DNA of 64,000 nucleotides from Toxonevra muliebris (lineage: Eukaryota > Arthropoda > Insecta > Diptera > Pallopteridae): contig OY829326.1 of NCBI GenBank assembly GCA_963691655.1, positions 23,734,878 to 23,798,877 of the forward strand, written 5' to 3'. The notes beneath the pieces were generated by a model. It did no database searches. It was not told where the DNA came from and saw only the letters and a program-made list of their open reading frames with translations. Position 1 is the stretch's first letter, and the number at the start of each line of letters is the position of its first letter. This document shows, piece after piece, positions 49,361 through 60,700 of this stretch. The position numbers and the translations under genes are program-made.

Positions 49361-50545
49361 GGTGACTGTGAAGACGGTGACGACGAAGAAGAGGACGAGG
49401 ACGAAGTTGACTCACATCATCGCGATTGGCCAAATCTCGGCTACAGCGCTGTATTGATCACCTACGATAAAGTGGGCAGCATTGGTGGTGGCTGTGGTGC
49501 CACAACAACAACAACACTCACTGATTTCGAGGCCGATTCGGAGAGCAGCGATTTGGAATTCGCACAAAATTTACGGCGACAACGTAAAGCGGCAAACGAT
49601 TTACGTTATAGCAACTTCAGCAACAATTACAGTCAACAACAACAGCAACCACTAAAGGTACCAGCTGTAAATTTTACTAATACAGCAACAATAACGGCAT
49701 CACCGTTATTGTTAACAACTAATCACACGACGCACATACCAACTGCAACAGTAACAACAACAGCACTGCCAACAACAATTAATCACCATCACAACAACTA
49801 TAACGCACTTGTTGCACTTGATACTAACAATTTTGAGGCTGTCACTATTGTAACAATTGATGATGGTGATGATGATAATTTAAGTGCTAACAACGTTAAC
49901 TATCATTGTCACGACGGCAACTACAACAATTACAGCAGCAACAACATATTGCGACAATCACAAGTGAAAACATCAACACCGAAAAAACAAAAAATGAATA
50001 TAGATATTGTTGCTAACAACAACAACAACAACGGCGTTGAACACTTATTACATTATAATCCCAAAAAGATGCCAACAACAGCTGCCATAATGCCAGCAAC
50101 AACAACAAGTGTCACCACGGCAGTTGGTACACAAACGCAGCAACAACAACAACACAAATTGCAAACCATACACAACAATAATAATAATGGCAAAAATGTT
50201 GCTACTATCGCCACTCCCATTATTAAACAAAAGAATATTGCCATCATCTCGCCAAATAATAGTCACAATAATATTGTTGTTGCTGGTGGTGGCGGTGGTA
50301 ATAACACTAAATCTCCCACCGTATTGCGCAAACGTCAGCAGCAACAACAGCATCAACAACAACGTCACATTGACATTTCGAAATTCAATCGCTCCAATCG
50401 TAAATCGAAAAATTGTGCCATTTTCTATTTTAAACATTTGGATACTGATACCGATGGTGGCACCACCACCACCACTACGACGGGTGGCGGTGCTGGTGAT
50501 GATCGCAGTGGTGTAGTATCATCGTCCGCCTCACAGGCAAGTGAC
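49361..50545 (+). CDS. Internal exon, 395 codons, with a WPNLGYSAVLITYD motif and long Asn/Thr/Gln tracts (possible klarsicht-like)
   Basis: Acceptor aatacag, donor gtaagt, phase 0 at both ends. Residues 1-17 are acidic (GDCEDGDDEEEDEDEVD). Residues 22-36 read DWPNLGYSAVLITYD and residues 54-66 TDFEADSESSDLE, then a basic RRQRKAAN; these are the least repetitive parts and probably conserved. From about residue 85 on, the protein is Asn, Thr, Gln, His and Gly-rich, with poly-Asn and poly-Gln runs. A second island, HIDISKFNRSNRKSKNCAIF, lies at about residues 335-355. I associate the WP.LGY.A.L..YD and TDF..DSE.SDLE style with klarsicht/AKAP6-related proteins, with low certainty. Antisense ORFs here are triplet-repeat shadows. 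Confidence 0.85.
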
Positions 50546-51349
50546 GTAAGTATCTCAGTTGTTGTATTTTTCTCCTCCTCATCAATATCATACAACACAT
50601 ACTTTGTCAAGTTGTACACGTTATGGTATCAGTGATTTTTCTCCATCGGTTTTGAGTTTGGTGCTGGAATCAAATTTAATTTTCATGCAATTTCCCATGG
50701 AAGGGAGAATTTTTTGGATTTGGGTTATATTATTCTTCATTTTCCGCCATTGCTTTTAATAATTTGTTGCGTTTTATAAAATTATGCTTTTAGTTTTTAC
50801 TAACAAACTCTGTGTTTTTCTTGTTTAACTAAAAAAAATGTTGTGAAATTTTAATTAATTTCGCATGTTCTGCTATTTTAAGTTTCTAATACATTCTCTT
50901 TTTCATATATATTATAATTTTTATTAACATAAAATTCATCTTATTAAAAAAATTACGAATCTCGAACTTTTTTATCCTATTTTATTTGAAAGAAAAAAAC
51001 TTTTAATTTTCGATACGCAAGAATTCTCAGATTTCCAATCACAATTATGAATAATAGAAATTCAAATCCTTTAAGTCTCATTATTTTAGTTTTTGTAGAC
51101 TCTAGCTTAAATCACAATAATTTTAATCATTTAAAAGATTGCGATCTTCAATGAAATCACAATGATTTGTAATTCAATATCCATTTAAGTAGAATGATTT
51201 ATAAGTCTTCAACTCACAACGAGTGTGATTTGTTTAAAGACTGCAATATTTTTCACTGTATTGATTTTTGACAGGGACTGTAATTGATTCGAAAGGATTG
51301 TAGCGATTGAAAAATATTGTAGTTTTTGCCAATGTTTCCTGCTTTCTTT

Positions 51350-52770
51350 TATATACGAAAGTTGTAAAATTCACCGCCAAAAAAATTGATTTGTAGTGGA
51401 AAATTTGTTCTATATTAGATTCAACCGTTCGAAAGCATCTCTAAGCAAATGGAACCATTATACAGGGAGATTCCGTACTGACGCAAACATTTGTAACCCT
51501 CTATTGCTCGTAAGGGGGTGAAAATAGACCTTCCAACGTTTGCAATTTTGTATTTATCTTGCCCGCTCCTATCATCTCTTTTCATGTTGACCATCTAGGC
51601 GGCATCACTCTGCATATAATTTCATATGTTCACTGATTTTTAGGATTTTTTAATACTGTGAAATTCATCACGAATGATTCAAAACTCACTGCTACAGAAC
51701 TCTTCAAATACAAGCGAAATATTTTGTAAATTAATTTTAACTTCAGCTATATTTGATTGATTTTTAAGATCTAGCTGCCATTTGGAAAATAAATAATTAA
51801 TTATTCAAAAATTTAAAGATTTAAAGAATGACTTACCATATTTCTAAAACACTTCAAAAAGTTTTTATTTTGATTGAATATATCCTCATTTAATCAAAAT
51901 TAAGAATTTCCGAAGTGACCTACACTTAAAACATATCTGGGTTAAATAGATTTTTACTTAACTTCTATTTGATGGATATACATTTGGACAATTCACAAGG
52001 TGTCTTATTTGGTGTCGTATCCTCTCATTTGTCATAAACTCTCTCATTTTTCATATAAAATTATACGACAGTATATGACAGCTTGTGAATCGGCCTATTG
52101 TTTCTTGACTCTTTTTATAATTTTCTCCCAGAGAGAATTTTTCACTGAAAAAACAATTTCAAATTGCTAAAACTTTAAATGTACTTACTCGATTTCAAAC
52201 TTTATTCATTCAGGGGTCTATTCCATTCATTCAGAGGTCTACGACAAATCTCCCAAAAATAAAATTTTAAATAAAAGATGACAAGAATTTGTTTTGCTGT
52301 AAAAAAAAAAAATCCGAAACTAAAAGGAAAATTTCAAAATTTGCAGCTAGATGGCAACTCCCATGCCATGAAATTTTATTTAGTCCAAAATATAAGAACT
52401 TTACTGAAGTTCCAAAAACTAGCGCTAGAGGGACTTTTTATACAAACGATACTTTCTAATTTCTATAACTTCAGTTTTTCTTAATCTTAATTACTAAGAT
52501 TTTTCAGCATTGCAAGTTTTGTTTTTGCTGCGAAAATATTGTTCTACAAACAGAAAGAAGAATTTCAATCTCGGCGCCAGAAGGCAACTCTTAAGTAAAT
52601 GAAATTTTAAACTAACTATAACGTATGTCATAGTTCACCGATTTTTAAGATTTTTTCAATAATTTGAATTTAAGTTTTTAGTTACATCAAAGAATGCGAA
52701 CTCTATGATTTGTATTGTAAAAATTACCGTTAGAGGGTACATTCCACACAGATGCAAATGCTGATATCGA
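51350..52770. repeat. Diverged dispersed repeat, about three partial copies
   Basis: 'gttcac.gatttttagattttt' occurs at about 51628 and 52635. 'aggcaactc' followed by 'aaatgaaatttta' occurs at about 52353 and 52580. 'tagaggg' followed by 'acaaa/acagatgc' occurs at about 52427 and 52731. Order is roughly kept, implying a decayed repeated unit. Confidence 0.35.
51986..52095. mobile_element. Small foldback element, 110 bp
   Basis: Arms 'ggacaattcacaaggtgtc' and the inverse of 'gacagcttgtgaatcggcc' pair with a few mismatches, and the pairing extends inward through gtcgtat. A half copy of the same family (attcacagggtgtttta to ttcattttt) is at about 60714-60775. Confidence 0.6.
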
Positions 52771-52800
52771 AACTGCGCGCAAAATGTTTATAGATATTAA

Positions 52801-53294
52801 CCCATTGAAGCCTGCCCATAGATCCCGCAGCACGATTTTCTTAACAATCGTTGGAGACGTTCACATAGGCAATAGAAGTTGCCATTTCGGAGATTTGGAA
52901 TGGGTATTTAAATACCCAAGAAATCAAAAAAGTTAAATAATTTATTTGTTGAAATAATATAAATCTATAAATAAGGTGAGCTCAGCGATCGCGAATTTGT
53001 TTTCTGTAATCAATGAAGGGCACTGATGCGTAAAAAGCCATGACAATTTCACCCTATTAACGTACTTTTCGCTATCCTTTATATGTCAATTTTTAGGTTT
53101 TTGAAAATTCGTTAAGTTTGACTTTGAAGAAGGGCAGGAAAACATTGGAATTCTACCTAGTTGCTAGAGATAATTTAAATAAAGAAAATTTGTTTAATAA
53201 AGAAAACGTAAGTCCGATATTTGCCACCAGTCCCGAGATATTTCTTGCCAACACTCTTTTTTGGGTATTTAAATACCCATCCAGCATTAATGAG
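52801..53294. mobile_element. Short TTAA-flanked inverted-repeat element (piggyBac-like non-autonomous)
   Basis: TTAA at 52797-52800 and 53295-53298. The left end cccattgaagcctg and the reverse-complemented right end ctcattaatgctgg match at most positions. Close inside each end is the palindrome gggtatttaaataccc (about 52905 and 53262). The ends resemble the element at 1920-2424 only in general style. No transposase ORF. Confidence 0.5.
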
Positions 53295-53900
53295 TTAAAA
53301 GAAAGGAATGTGTAGAAAAACTTGCAGTTTCCCTATGAACTAGCGAAACAAACAAAAAAAAAAAAAACAAAAATAGTAAAAGCGACAATTATAGCGTGAG
53401 TGACTACAATTCCCTTTCAAATATTTACAAAATTTCTTTCAATGAAGGAAATATTGCAAATAAATATTTATAACTACAACGTATCATCATATTCATTGTC
53501 ATCATTGCAACTTATAATCTGCAAGAATCATGCTCATTGTCATATTTTATTATACTTTCAACATTTGTACTTGTATTTTCAATAGCAACAACAAAGAAGC
53601 AGCAAGCAATAAGTTATTGTAGTTGCTCTGTGGTTGTTTTTGTTGTATCTACAAGATACAATTTGCCATTTGTGCAAGTAACGCTAATTAAACTTAATTT
53701 TTTCCCACTTTTCTCATATTTTTACAAATTGCAAATATATATTTTTATTATATACACTATGCGCAATTTTCTAAAAAAAATTTTTTTTTATTATTTCTTC
53801 TTCTTTTCCTTTTGTTTTTGTCTTCTTTATCTTTTTCACTTACGCCGCAACTTCAACTTCGACTTGAACAACTTCAACATCATTATAAATCTCAATGCAG

Positions 53901-54821
53901 TTACTCAAATCCGCTGATGCATCTTCGGATGATGACGAAGGTTGGTTATATTCATCGGCAGCAACAGCAGCAGTGCAAGCAAAACCAATAATTACAACAA
54001 CAACTACTGGCACAACAGTTGATGGCAATAGCTGCATCATCGATTGTTTGGAATCCAATAATAGCAATAACAACATTTCTACATTCATTGTTGATATTGA
54101 TGGCATTCAGTCATCGACAGTGTCATCTTCCACATCAACTGAATCGGCGACAGCAATAGCAAGAGTAGTAGTCGATCAAATAGACGGTGCGATCATTAGC
54201 GGCGACGATTCTGATAAGGAGAATAAGGAAGTCGCTGCAGCAGCAAGAGCTGAAATAGCAAATCATCAACGTCAGCAACAACAACAACAACAACGTTGCA
54301 ATATCAACAGCAGCGACAGCAACAATTCAACACAACAAATTTCAATTGCTCAAATTCAATTGGCATCAGCTGCAGCAGTAGCAGCAGCAACAGCGTCAGC
54401 GCCAACATCAACAGCAATAACAACATTTGTCGCTAATAGCAGCAGCAGCTTGAATAGCAGCAATAGCAGCAGTTGTTCATCAAACGATTTGCTCACAGAG
54501 ACATCGGCCACAACAACAACACAAATTACACAAATGCATGTACAACGTATGCATCGCACCGAAATGGAGTTGCAAATCAATGGTGGCGGTGGTGGTGTCG
54601 GTGTTGGTATTAGTGGCAACAACAACAAATCAATGCAGAAAAGCAATTGCTCTTCAAATTTCCACAAAACCATCACAAATACAAATAATAGTAATAATAA
54701 TAATCATAATCAGCACATTGATATGAAAAATTTACAACAATCGGTTCCATCACAGCAGCAGCAACAGCAGCAGTTGTTGTCATTGTCGCATTCCGATGAT
54801 TCAAATGGGAATTCACAAAAG
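53901..54821 (+). CDS. Internal exon, 307 codons, acidic start then Ser/Asn/Gln/Ala-rich
   Basis: Acceptor ctcaatgcag, donor gtgagt, phase 0 at both ends; the other two frames close. It begins LLKSADASSDDDEGWLYSS, an acidic, possibly conserved island. The middle carries DSDKENKEVAAAARAEIANH (about residues 105-125), followed by poly-Gln. The rest is Ser/Asn/Thr/Ala-rich with a Gly-Gly run near residue 230 and a second Gln run near residue 290. It ends SDDSNGNSQK. It is probably a disordered linker region of a large scaffold. No catalytic motif is seen. It could be alternatively included, since it is symmetric in phase. Confidence 0.85.
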
Positions 54822-56367
54822 GTGAGTGACATTATGAGCAAACTATCAGATAAATATATACATAGATATAAGTTTATTGTTTTTTTTTCAATTTTGTATG
54901 GTGCTGCAAGGTGTGGCAAGTGTGAACTATAATCTTTTGTATCGATTTGAAGTGTCTGACCTTTTGTTGTTCATTCGCTCTGGTGGTCATCAATTTTCTT
55001 TTTTTATTTTAGTTTTGTAACAATAATGAGGTGGTTGGGCTTAAGAGTAAGAGAATTGATGTTAACTAAGATTAATACAGTGCAACCTTCAAAATCAAGT
55101 TACTTGCAATTGGTTCCCCATCACCTTTACTTTTCTTCAAAATTTAATTATGTTTACACTCCCTGGATCAAAAGTTTCTCAACACCTGCTTTTGTAAAAC
55201 CAAATTGAAAATCAAAAAAAGCTTCAAGAAAATCTGTTTATATAGAACCTAGAAAAAGTCACAGTTCGCTTGATTATAGAAACGTCTGCTATGAGCTTTT
55301 GCTTAAACCAAAACTTTGAATTGTATAGTACTTTATGAATCTATAAACTTCTTGGATGAAAAATGTTAGTAATTCTTAACGGCTATTTCCATGGAGCGAA
55401 ATTGGCAGTCAGCAAAAGCCTCAAGAAATGCCAATATAGCTAGAAACTTATTCTCAAATTTCTCAAAATTCTCAAATAGAAAAATAAAGTGCACATTGTT
55501 AATGATATTTAGTATATCTCGAAAGAGTAGCGAATCGAGCACTCCTATTATTTTTAATATGACCGATATTCCTCAAAAAGTTATAACTTTAAGAAGAACG
55601 CTTAACCATAGTACCATCACTTTGACAAAAATCTCTTTATAAAATAATAAATATGTATTTTTCATGTGCCTACCTGAATTTTTGTTTTTCTCAAACTCGC
55701 TACTAAGTAAAATGTGATCGTGATTAAGCACCCAAAAATAATGAAAGCAAATCATGCACATGGACTTACTCGACTAACAACCAATAGCTGACAACCTTTT
55801 GCTTTTGCTTACTGCTACCATTTACCAAATCTTCAATGCTACCATTGCTACTATGTACCAAACAATGTTTTTCTAGCTACTACAAACTTGGCAATATTTG
55901 TTAGTTGATTTTTGTTTCGTTTTTTGGTTTGTGCTTCTCATCAAAAAAGGCCATCTCGATAGGTTTTTCATCAATGACGATGAGAAATAAAATGGTAATA
56001 AGAAAAAAAAAACAACTTCAACTCTCCTCTATAAACTTTACACAAAAGTAAAACGAATTGTATGTAGATGAAAAGAAGCGTGTGATTTATTTCTTAATCC
56101 AAAAAAAGAAAAGTCGAAATGTTTTTGAAACTTTACCTCTTTTTAGATTTTGTTTTATAAGCTGTTAAATTTGATTGAAAGCATTTAATGAAGTAATGAA
56201 TAATGATTGATTTTTCTTCTTTTTTTTTTGGCAAGTAGGAAGTTGTCCCAAAAAAAAAAGAAAAAAAAATCTTAAAAGTTTTTAATATTATTTGTTACTT
56301 TGCGTTTTAAAAATGAATTAATTAAATTAATATACATTTCTTTTACTCTTTCTTTCGATCACTTCAG
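54822..56367 (+). other. 1.5-kb intron
   Basis: gtgagt to cacttcag. A short imperfect repeat 'gctaccatt(t/g)' lies at about 55813-55850. Otherwise nothing. Confidence 0.75.
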
Positions 56368-56532
56368 GATAAATTATGTTTCTACACTCGTGCAGACATT
56401 TGCAATATAAACGTTAGACCCAGTGACACGCAATTGATACATAGTCCAGGAAAACGTTTGCCTCCACGTTCACCCGCAAAATCTGGCAAATCATATAAAT
56501 CCAATGGCAGCAGCAGTAACAATACAGCAAAG
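56368..56532 (+). CDS. Internal exon, 55 codons, basic Pro/Ser-rich
   Basis: Acceptor gatcacttcag, donor gtaaga, phase 0 at both ends; the alternative frames stop after a few codons. The protein opens DKLCFYTRADICNINVRPSD, a compact non-repetitive segment that looks conserved. It continues SPGKRLPPRSPAKSGKSYKS, a basic proline/serine stretch with possible SP phosphorylation sites, and then Ser/Asn. It is too short for the usual ORF cut-off and was found from its splice sites. The next exon lies beyond the window or was not recognised. Confidence 0.8.
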
Positions 56533-57006
56533 GTAAGAAATTAATTAGATTTAGTAACTATGTGCAATAAAAAGTAGTTGCTTTCTTGATCTTAGACTTG
56601 AACTCTCTTAGATCGAAAATATTCACTGATAAGTTTTGGTTGGAGTTTCATCTGTACTACAGTGAAAGAATTTAGTTTTAGTAAATTGTTCTCGAGAAGT
56701 GAATTGAGGTGGATAAATTCTAAAGTATATTTCGTGTTCAAAATTATAAACCTTAATAGGTAGGATGTAGGCTCTGTTGCAGTCTCTCGCTGACTGAAAA
56801 CTTTTTAGAGATGCAGATTTAAATTGTTTTTGTGTTTCTTTTAGTTTTCCACTACTAAAACATTAAACGAATGCAATGCTAGTGATTTCGAATTATAAAA
56901 AGTGGAATTTTCCATTAATATTTCTTGAATTCTGACAATTATTAGAATGCATCGGGGAAGGAAATTTTGGTATTCATTAGAAAATATGAATTTTCTCTGT
57001 TATATA
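56533..57006 (+). other. Start of a further intron
   Basis: gtaaga then AT-rich sequence up to the mariner insertion. Nothing else recognised. Confidence 0.6.
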
Positions 57007-57869
57007 CCACCTTGATCAAAAAGTTCCCGTTCATGTTTTTTTCTGATAAGTTGGTACATCTGTTGTTGATATTCTCTCTAAATCTTAGCGTCATAGCTTG
57101 ACATTTGCAAAAGTTACGTAGCCAAGAGTACATCTATCTCTGTGTGTGTTGGCGATTTTTTACAATTTTATTAAATTGTATTGTATTAAATTTTACATAA
57201 AAAACGGATTTAATGGTGCGCGAACATTGGAAATGTTGGAAAAGTGTTTCGGCAACGATTCTTTAAAGAAAACGATCGTTTACCAGTGGCACGAGCGGTT
57301 CAAAAGTGGTCTTGAGTCAATCGAAGATGATGTATGCAGTGGCAGACCATCGACATCGAAAACCGACGAAAACATTAATAAAGTAAAAGAAATTTTGGTC
57401 ATCAGAGAGTATTATTTGGGCGTTATGGGACGTTTGCGTGAAGCAATTCGCCGAAAGAGACCAGAATTGTGGAGAGAAAACTCGTGGATTTTGCACCATG
57501 ATAACGCACCGTCGCACAGTGCCATCATTTTTCGTAATTTTTTGACGAAATATGCAACAAATACCATCCAACAGCCACCGAATTCACCTGATTTGGCTCC
57601 CTGTGACTTCTTTCTGTTCAATCGAGTTAAAAACTATTACGGGGAACGCGTTTCAGCAGCCGACAGGAAGTAATGGAAAAATCGCAGGAAGCACTGATGG
57701 ACATACCGAAAACCGAATATAAAAAATGTTTCGAGGATTGGATTAAGCGCTGGCATAAGTGTGTTGCAGTCGTTGGGGATTACTTTGAAGGGAACAATAT
57801 AGATTTAGATGAATAAACTTGTATTTTTAATTTTCTGAATGAATTCCAGGAACTTTTTGATCAAGGTGG
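57007..57869 (+). mobile_element. Internally deleted mariner element
   Basis: TA on each side (57005-57006 and 57870-57871). The ends ccaccttgatcaaaaagttc (from 57007) and its inverse (to 57869) are identical for the first 21 bases. Length is 863 bp against roughly 1.3 kb for complete mariners, and the missing part is inside the transposase gene. Confidence 0.9.
57146..57816 (+). pseudogene. Mariner transposase, internally deleted and frameshifted
   Basis: The N-terminal part keeps the helix-turn-helix region (TVYQWHERFKSG-like, here IVYQWHERFKSG) and SGRPSTSKTDENI. After about 57395 the sequence jumps to YYLGVMGRLREAIRRKRPEL, so the stretch with the first catalytic Asp is gone. The second Asp is in HHDNAPSHSA and the third in SPDLAPCDFFLF, with 34 residues between them (DD34D, mariner type). 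A frameshift at about 57665 precedes the C-terminal part, which ends at the stop at 57814. No ATG is in frame at the start. Inactive, but its ends are intact, so it could have been mobilised in trans. Confidence 0.9.
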
Positions 57870-57871
57870 TA

Positions 57872-60000
57872 CAGGGGAATATCGTCTAGGTTTTTGCAAA
57901 ATAGGATCAGTAGTTTAGAAGTCGTGGGAAAATGAAGAAAAAAAATGGTATGGAATAAAATGATTGAAAATGACATGTAAATGAAAGGAAAAGGTTGAAA
58001 TTCACTTGAGAAAATTGGGAAAACAAACCTGAAATTGAACTAAAAAGCAATCTGTGTGAATTTGTAAATTAGTCCGTTTGTTTCTCGAAGCCAAAAAAAA
58101 AAAAATAATCAAAAATCATTAATATTTGCTTTTTTTCCAAATGATGTTTTTGGACATTTTCCGATGTCGAAAAATGAATTTTTGGTGCCAGAACGCCGAT
58201 GTCATAACCGCAAAATTTCGCGTGCTCCGACCCAGACTACAAACAGGAAACAGGCTCAATTTGACATCGCATTACGCAAACCACAAAATCACTAGCCAGA
58301 AATCGGGCGGGATTGGGCGTAACACCACCCATAGTGATTTTTTTTTGTTCGTTGGAAGGTGGAAATCTTCATAGATACCGCAGAACTCCTGTTCTACAGA
58401 TATGTCGGATTCCTACCGACTAAAACCACCTCCTTGATCTCCTCCCACTCTCCCCGCGGGACTACCCGTAGGTATTTCATAGTGATGTAAATGCAGAGTT
58501 GTATAATTAGCACATCTAGAGAAAACTTGAGTATATTTTGAGCGCGCAAAGTCAAAAACTACCTACTAATCTTTATCCAAAAGTAGCATCCTTGAGATCA
58601 CATAACTTAAATTTCCTTAAGAACAACAATTTTCACATAAGAATCTCTGTTACTCTCGCATCTTTTACCCTACTGTGTAAACTGTGCATACTTACTTTTA
58701 TATCATTAGAAATTCTATCATGATCTTGAGCATACAAACGTGATCGTGAATGTTGAGTGTCAGAGTAATGGTAGTGATGCTTTCACTTCTGATCGATTTT
58801 CAATCGATTAATGTTATTGCTTCTACCGCAAATTTTCTCCCTAAATAAACCTCTTTATATTGCTTTTTGCTACTTTTTTTTTTAATGTGGTTGCACTATT
58901 TTTTTTTTATAACATTTTGTTTGTAGTCTTCATATTGTGCCACTGATCAATGTCGCTTTTAGCACGCAGAGCGATTAATTTTCTTTGCAGACGCCACTTG
59001 AATTATTGCAAAAAACACAAAAAAAAAGAAAAAAAAAAACAATATCTAAATTCATCACAGCACGTCAACAATGAAAACTGTGTGCTCGAATTTGTGCAAC
59101 AGCAAAGTTTTGAAAAAAAAACACAAAATTATTGCATGCAACATGTTGCACACACACACACACACAACACCGATACACATTAAACTTATGTGAAAATCCG
59201 CACCACCAACGCGCTTAGTAAGTGATACTCATTTGTCGCAGCGATCGTGTTTCATAAACGTAAACGCTGCTCTGCACATTGTTGGTGGTCTTGATTTCGC
59301 TTGCCCCTATATCCCACACACACACACCACAAATATTCAAGATGTGCAACATGCCTACTTTTGTTGCACATATTGGCTGCACATTTTTATTTTAAAATTG
59401 TTGTAAAACAACAGATTTAACACAATTACTGACACAACAACTTCAAATGCAAAAAATGTTGCTTCGTTGAATTTTTAGAAAATATTAAATGTACCACTAA
59501 TTTAAAGTAAAAAGTGCATGTTACAATCAAATCGTTCAATCTCACACTTTTGTCTGTCTGTTTGTCTGATTGTCTGCTTGAGTTTTTTGTTTTGTCACAG
59601 TGTCGTTCTCATATTGCAAAATGAATTCAAAGGCAAGGGGTAAAACCTGTAAAAAATTATCTGACATGCATTACTTGTTGGATTATTTGCTAATATCGCA
59701 AGCATGTTTTCAGTTTTTGTTGTTTTTATATCACACATATCCACAGTGACAACGGCAACAACAACAAATGGCAGTCAGTGACATGTGTTAATTCGATAGC
59801 ATTGCACTTGACCGCTTCCAGTGCTTTGTGTTCAAAGTATAAAAAAAATAAAAAATAGACTCGCATAAATATAGCCACAATGAAATATTTGTATACGTTA
59901 AATTAGTATATTAATTAAAACTAAAATTTCTTTTGTAAACAAAAAAAAATATTGGAGATGTAATATTGCAATTGAGCCTGTTGCTTTTTCTTGATTTGAG
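57872..60000. other. Intron sequence, no gene
   Basis: A locally GC-richer patch at about 58160-58480 has no readable protein and may be a TE fragment. A (CA)n microsatellite lies at 59150-59165. CAACA-rich segments occur at about 59040-59200 and 59740-59770. Confidence 0.4.
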
Positions 60001-60700
60001 GAAGCACAAACACCATGTATATCTTTTTAGAGAGTTTTTAGCCTATCGGAGACGTGAAGAGCGTTACCTCTTTACTCTTCTCAGATATTTTTGTTTTTTT
60101 TTTAAGAGTATTTTAGAAATTGCTTGACCTGCCAAATACCTTAAGTTTTGTTCTAATATACTCTTTGTAAGTTCCTGTTCTTAGTGGCTTATCAAGACCA
60201 AGTGCCTGGGCCAGCTCTTGCTCATTTTAAATTCATTGACAGTATAAACATTGATCAAAGTTTCTTAGAAGCTTCATAGTCCAAAATACTCTACTATATA
60301 TATATAATTTTTTCAGTTACTTTTCAAGTCCTTTTTCCTGAGTCAGTCTTGCTCTTTCTAAATCATAGGTAGGATACACTTCATTCACTTGAAAGCTTCT
60401 AGATATGTTCTTAATCTATTATAGACCGATTTTTCTCCTTTGTAACTTAACAAGTCCTTGTATTTGCACTTTTTATATTCTTAAGTATGATAATTTTCGT
60501 CGGCTTGAAAATTTTTGTAAAAGTTTCTTGACCTGCCAAAAATCTGGAGCAGTATATGCTATACATAGGTGTATTATCTCATTGGCCTCTCAACCCTTCT
60601 ACCCGAGTCGACTCTTGCTCATTCACCCATCGCTTCGCTACCCACAACTTTTCAATGATTTGTCGCGCAAAACTCATTTAGTTTGACTTTTAGCTAAAGA
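60001..60700 (+). repeat. Diverged tandem repeat
   Basis: 'ttgacctgccaaa' occurs at 60124 and 60529. Variants of 'cagctcttgctcatt' occur at about 60212, 60345 and 60610. Spacing is irregular, so the repeat is old. Confidence 0.35.

Larger units (their letters stand above)
50546..53900 (+). other. 3.4-kb intron
   Basis: gtaagt at the start and ctcaatgcag at the end. It holds decayed repeats, one foldback and one TTAA-flanked element (listed separately). The acceptor lacks a strong adjacent pyrimidine tract; the T/C-rich run lies at about 53795-53842. No other AG lies between the last in-frame stop (53886-53888) and the exon, so this acceptor is forced. Confidence 0.75.
14469..56532 (+). other. 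Visible part of one large multi-exon host gene (possible klarsicht-like)
   Basis: Five exons on the + strand join in one frame to 1020 codons. Each has an AG acceptor and a GT donor (gtaagt, gtgagt, gtaagt, gtgagt, gtaaga). In every exon only phase 0 is open; the other two frames meet stops. The joined protein is acidic and rich in Ser, Thr, Asn and Gln, with short ordered-looking islands. No start or stop codon is present, so the gene extends beyond both edges. Introns are 33.6 kb, 530 bp, 3.4 kb and 1.5 kb, plus at least 14.4 kb before and 7.5 kb after. The islands recall the nesprin/AKAP6/klarsicht spectrin-repeat proteins that link nuclei or organelles to microtubules. That is a memory-based guess and not a proven match. 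Confidence 0.8.

Noticed and set aside
49361..50545. Antisense ORFs under the large exon
   Set aside because: They are Val/Leu/Cys-rich shadows of CAA/CAG/AAC triplets on the coding strand.
53537..53917. 126-codon ORF overlapping the acceptor of the 53901 exon
   Set aside because: It is in a different frame from the exon, is hydrophobic because of the T-rich intron end, and has no support as coding.
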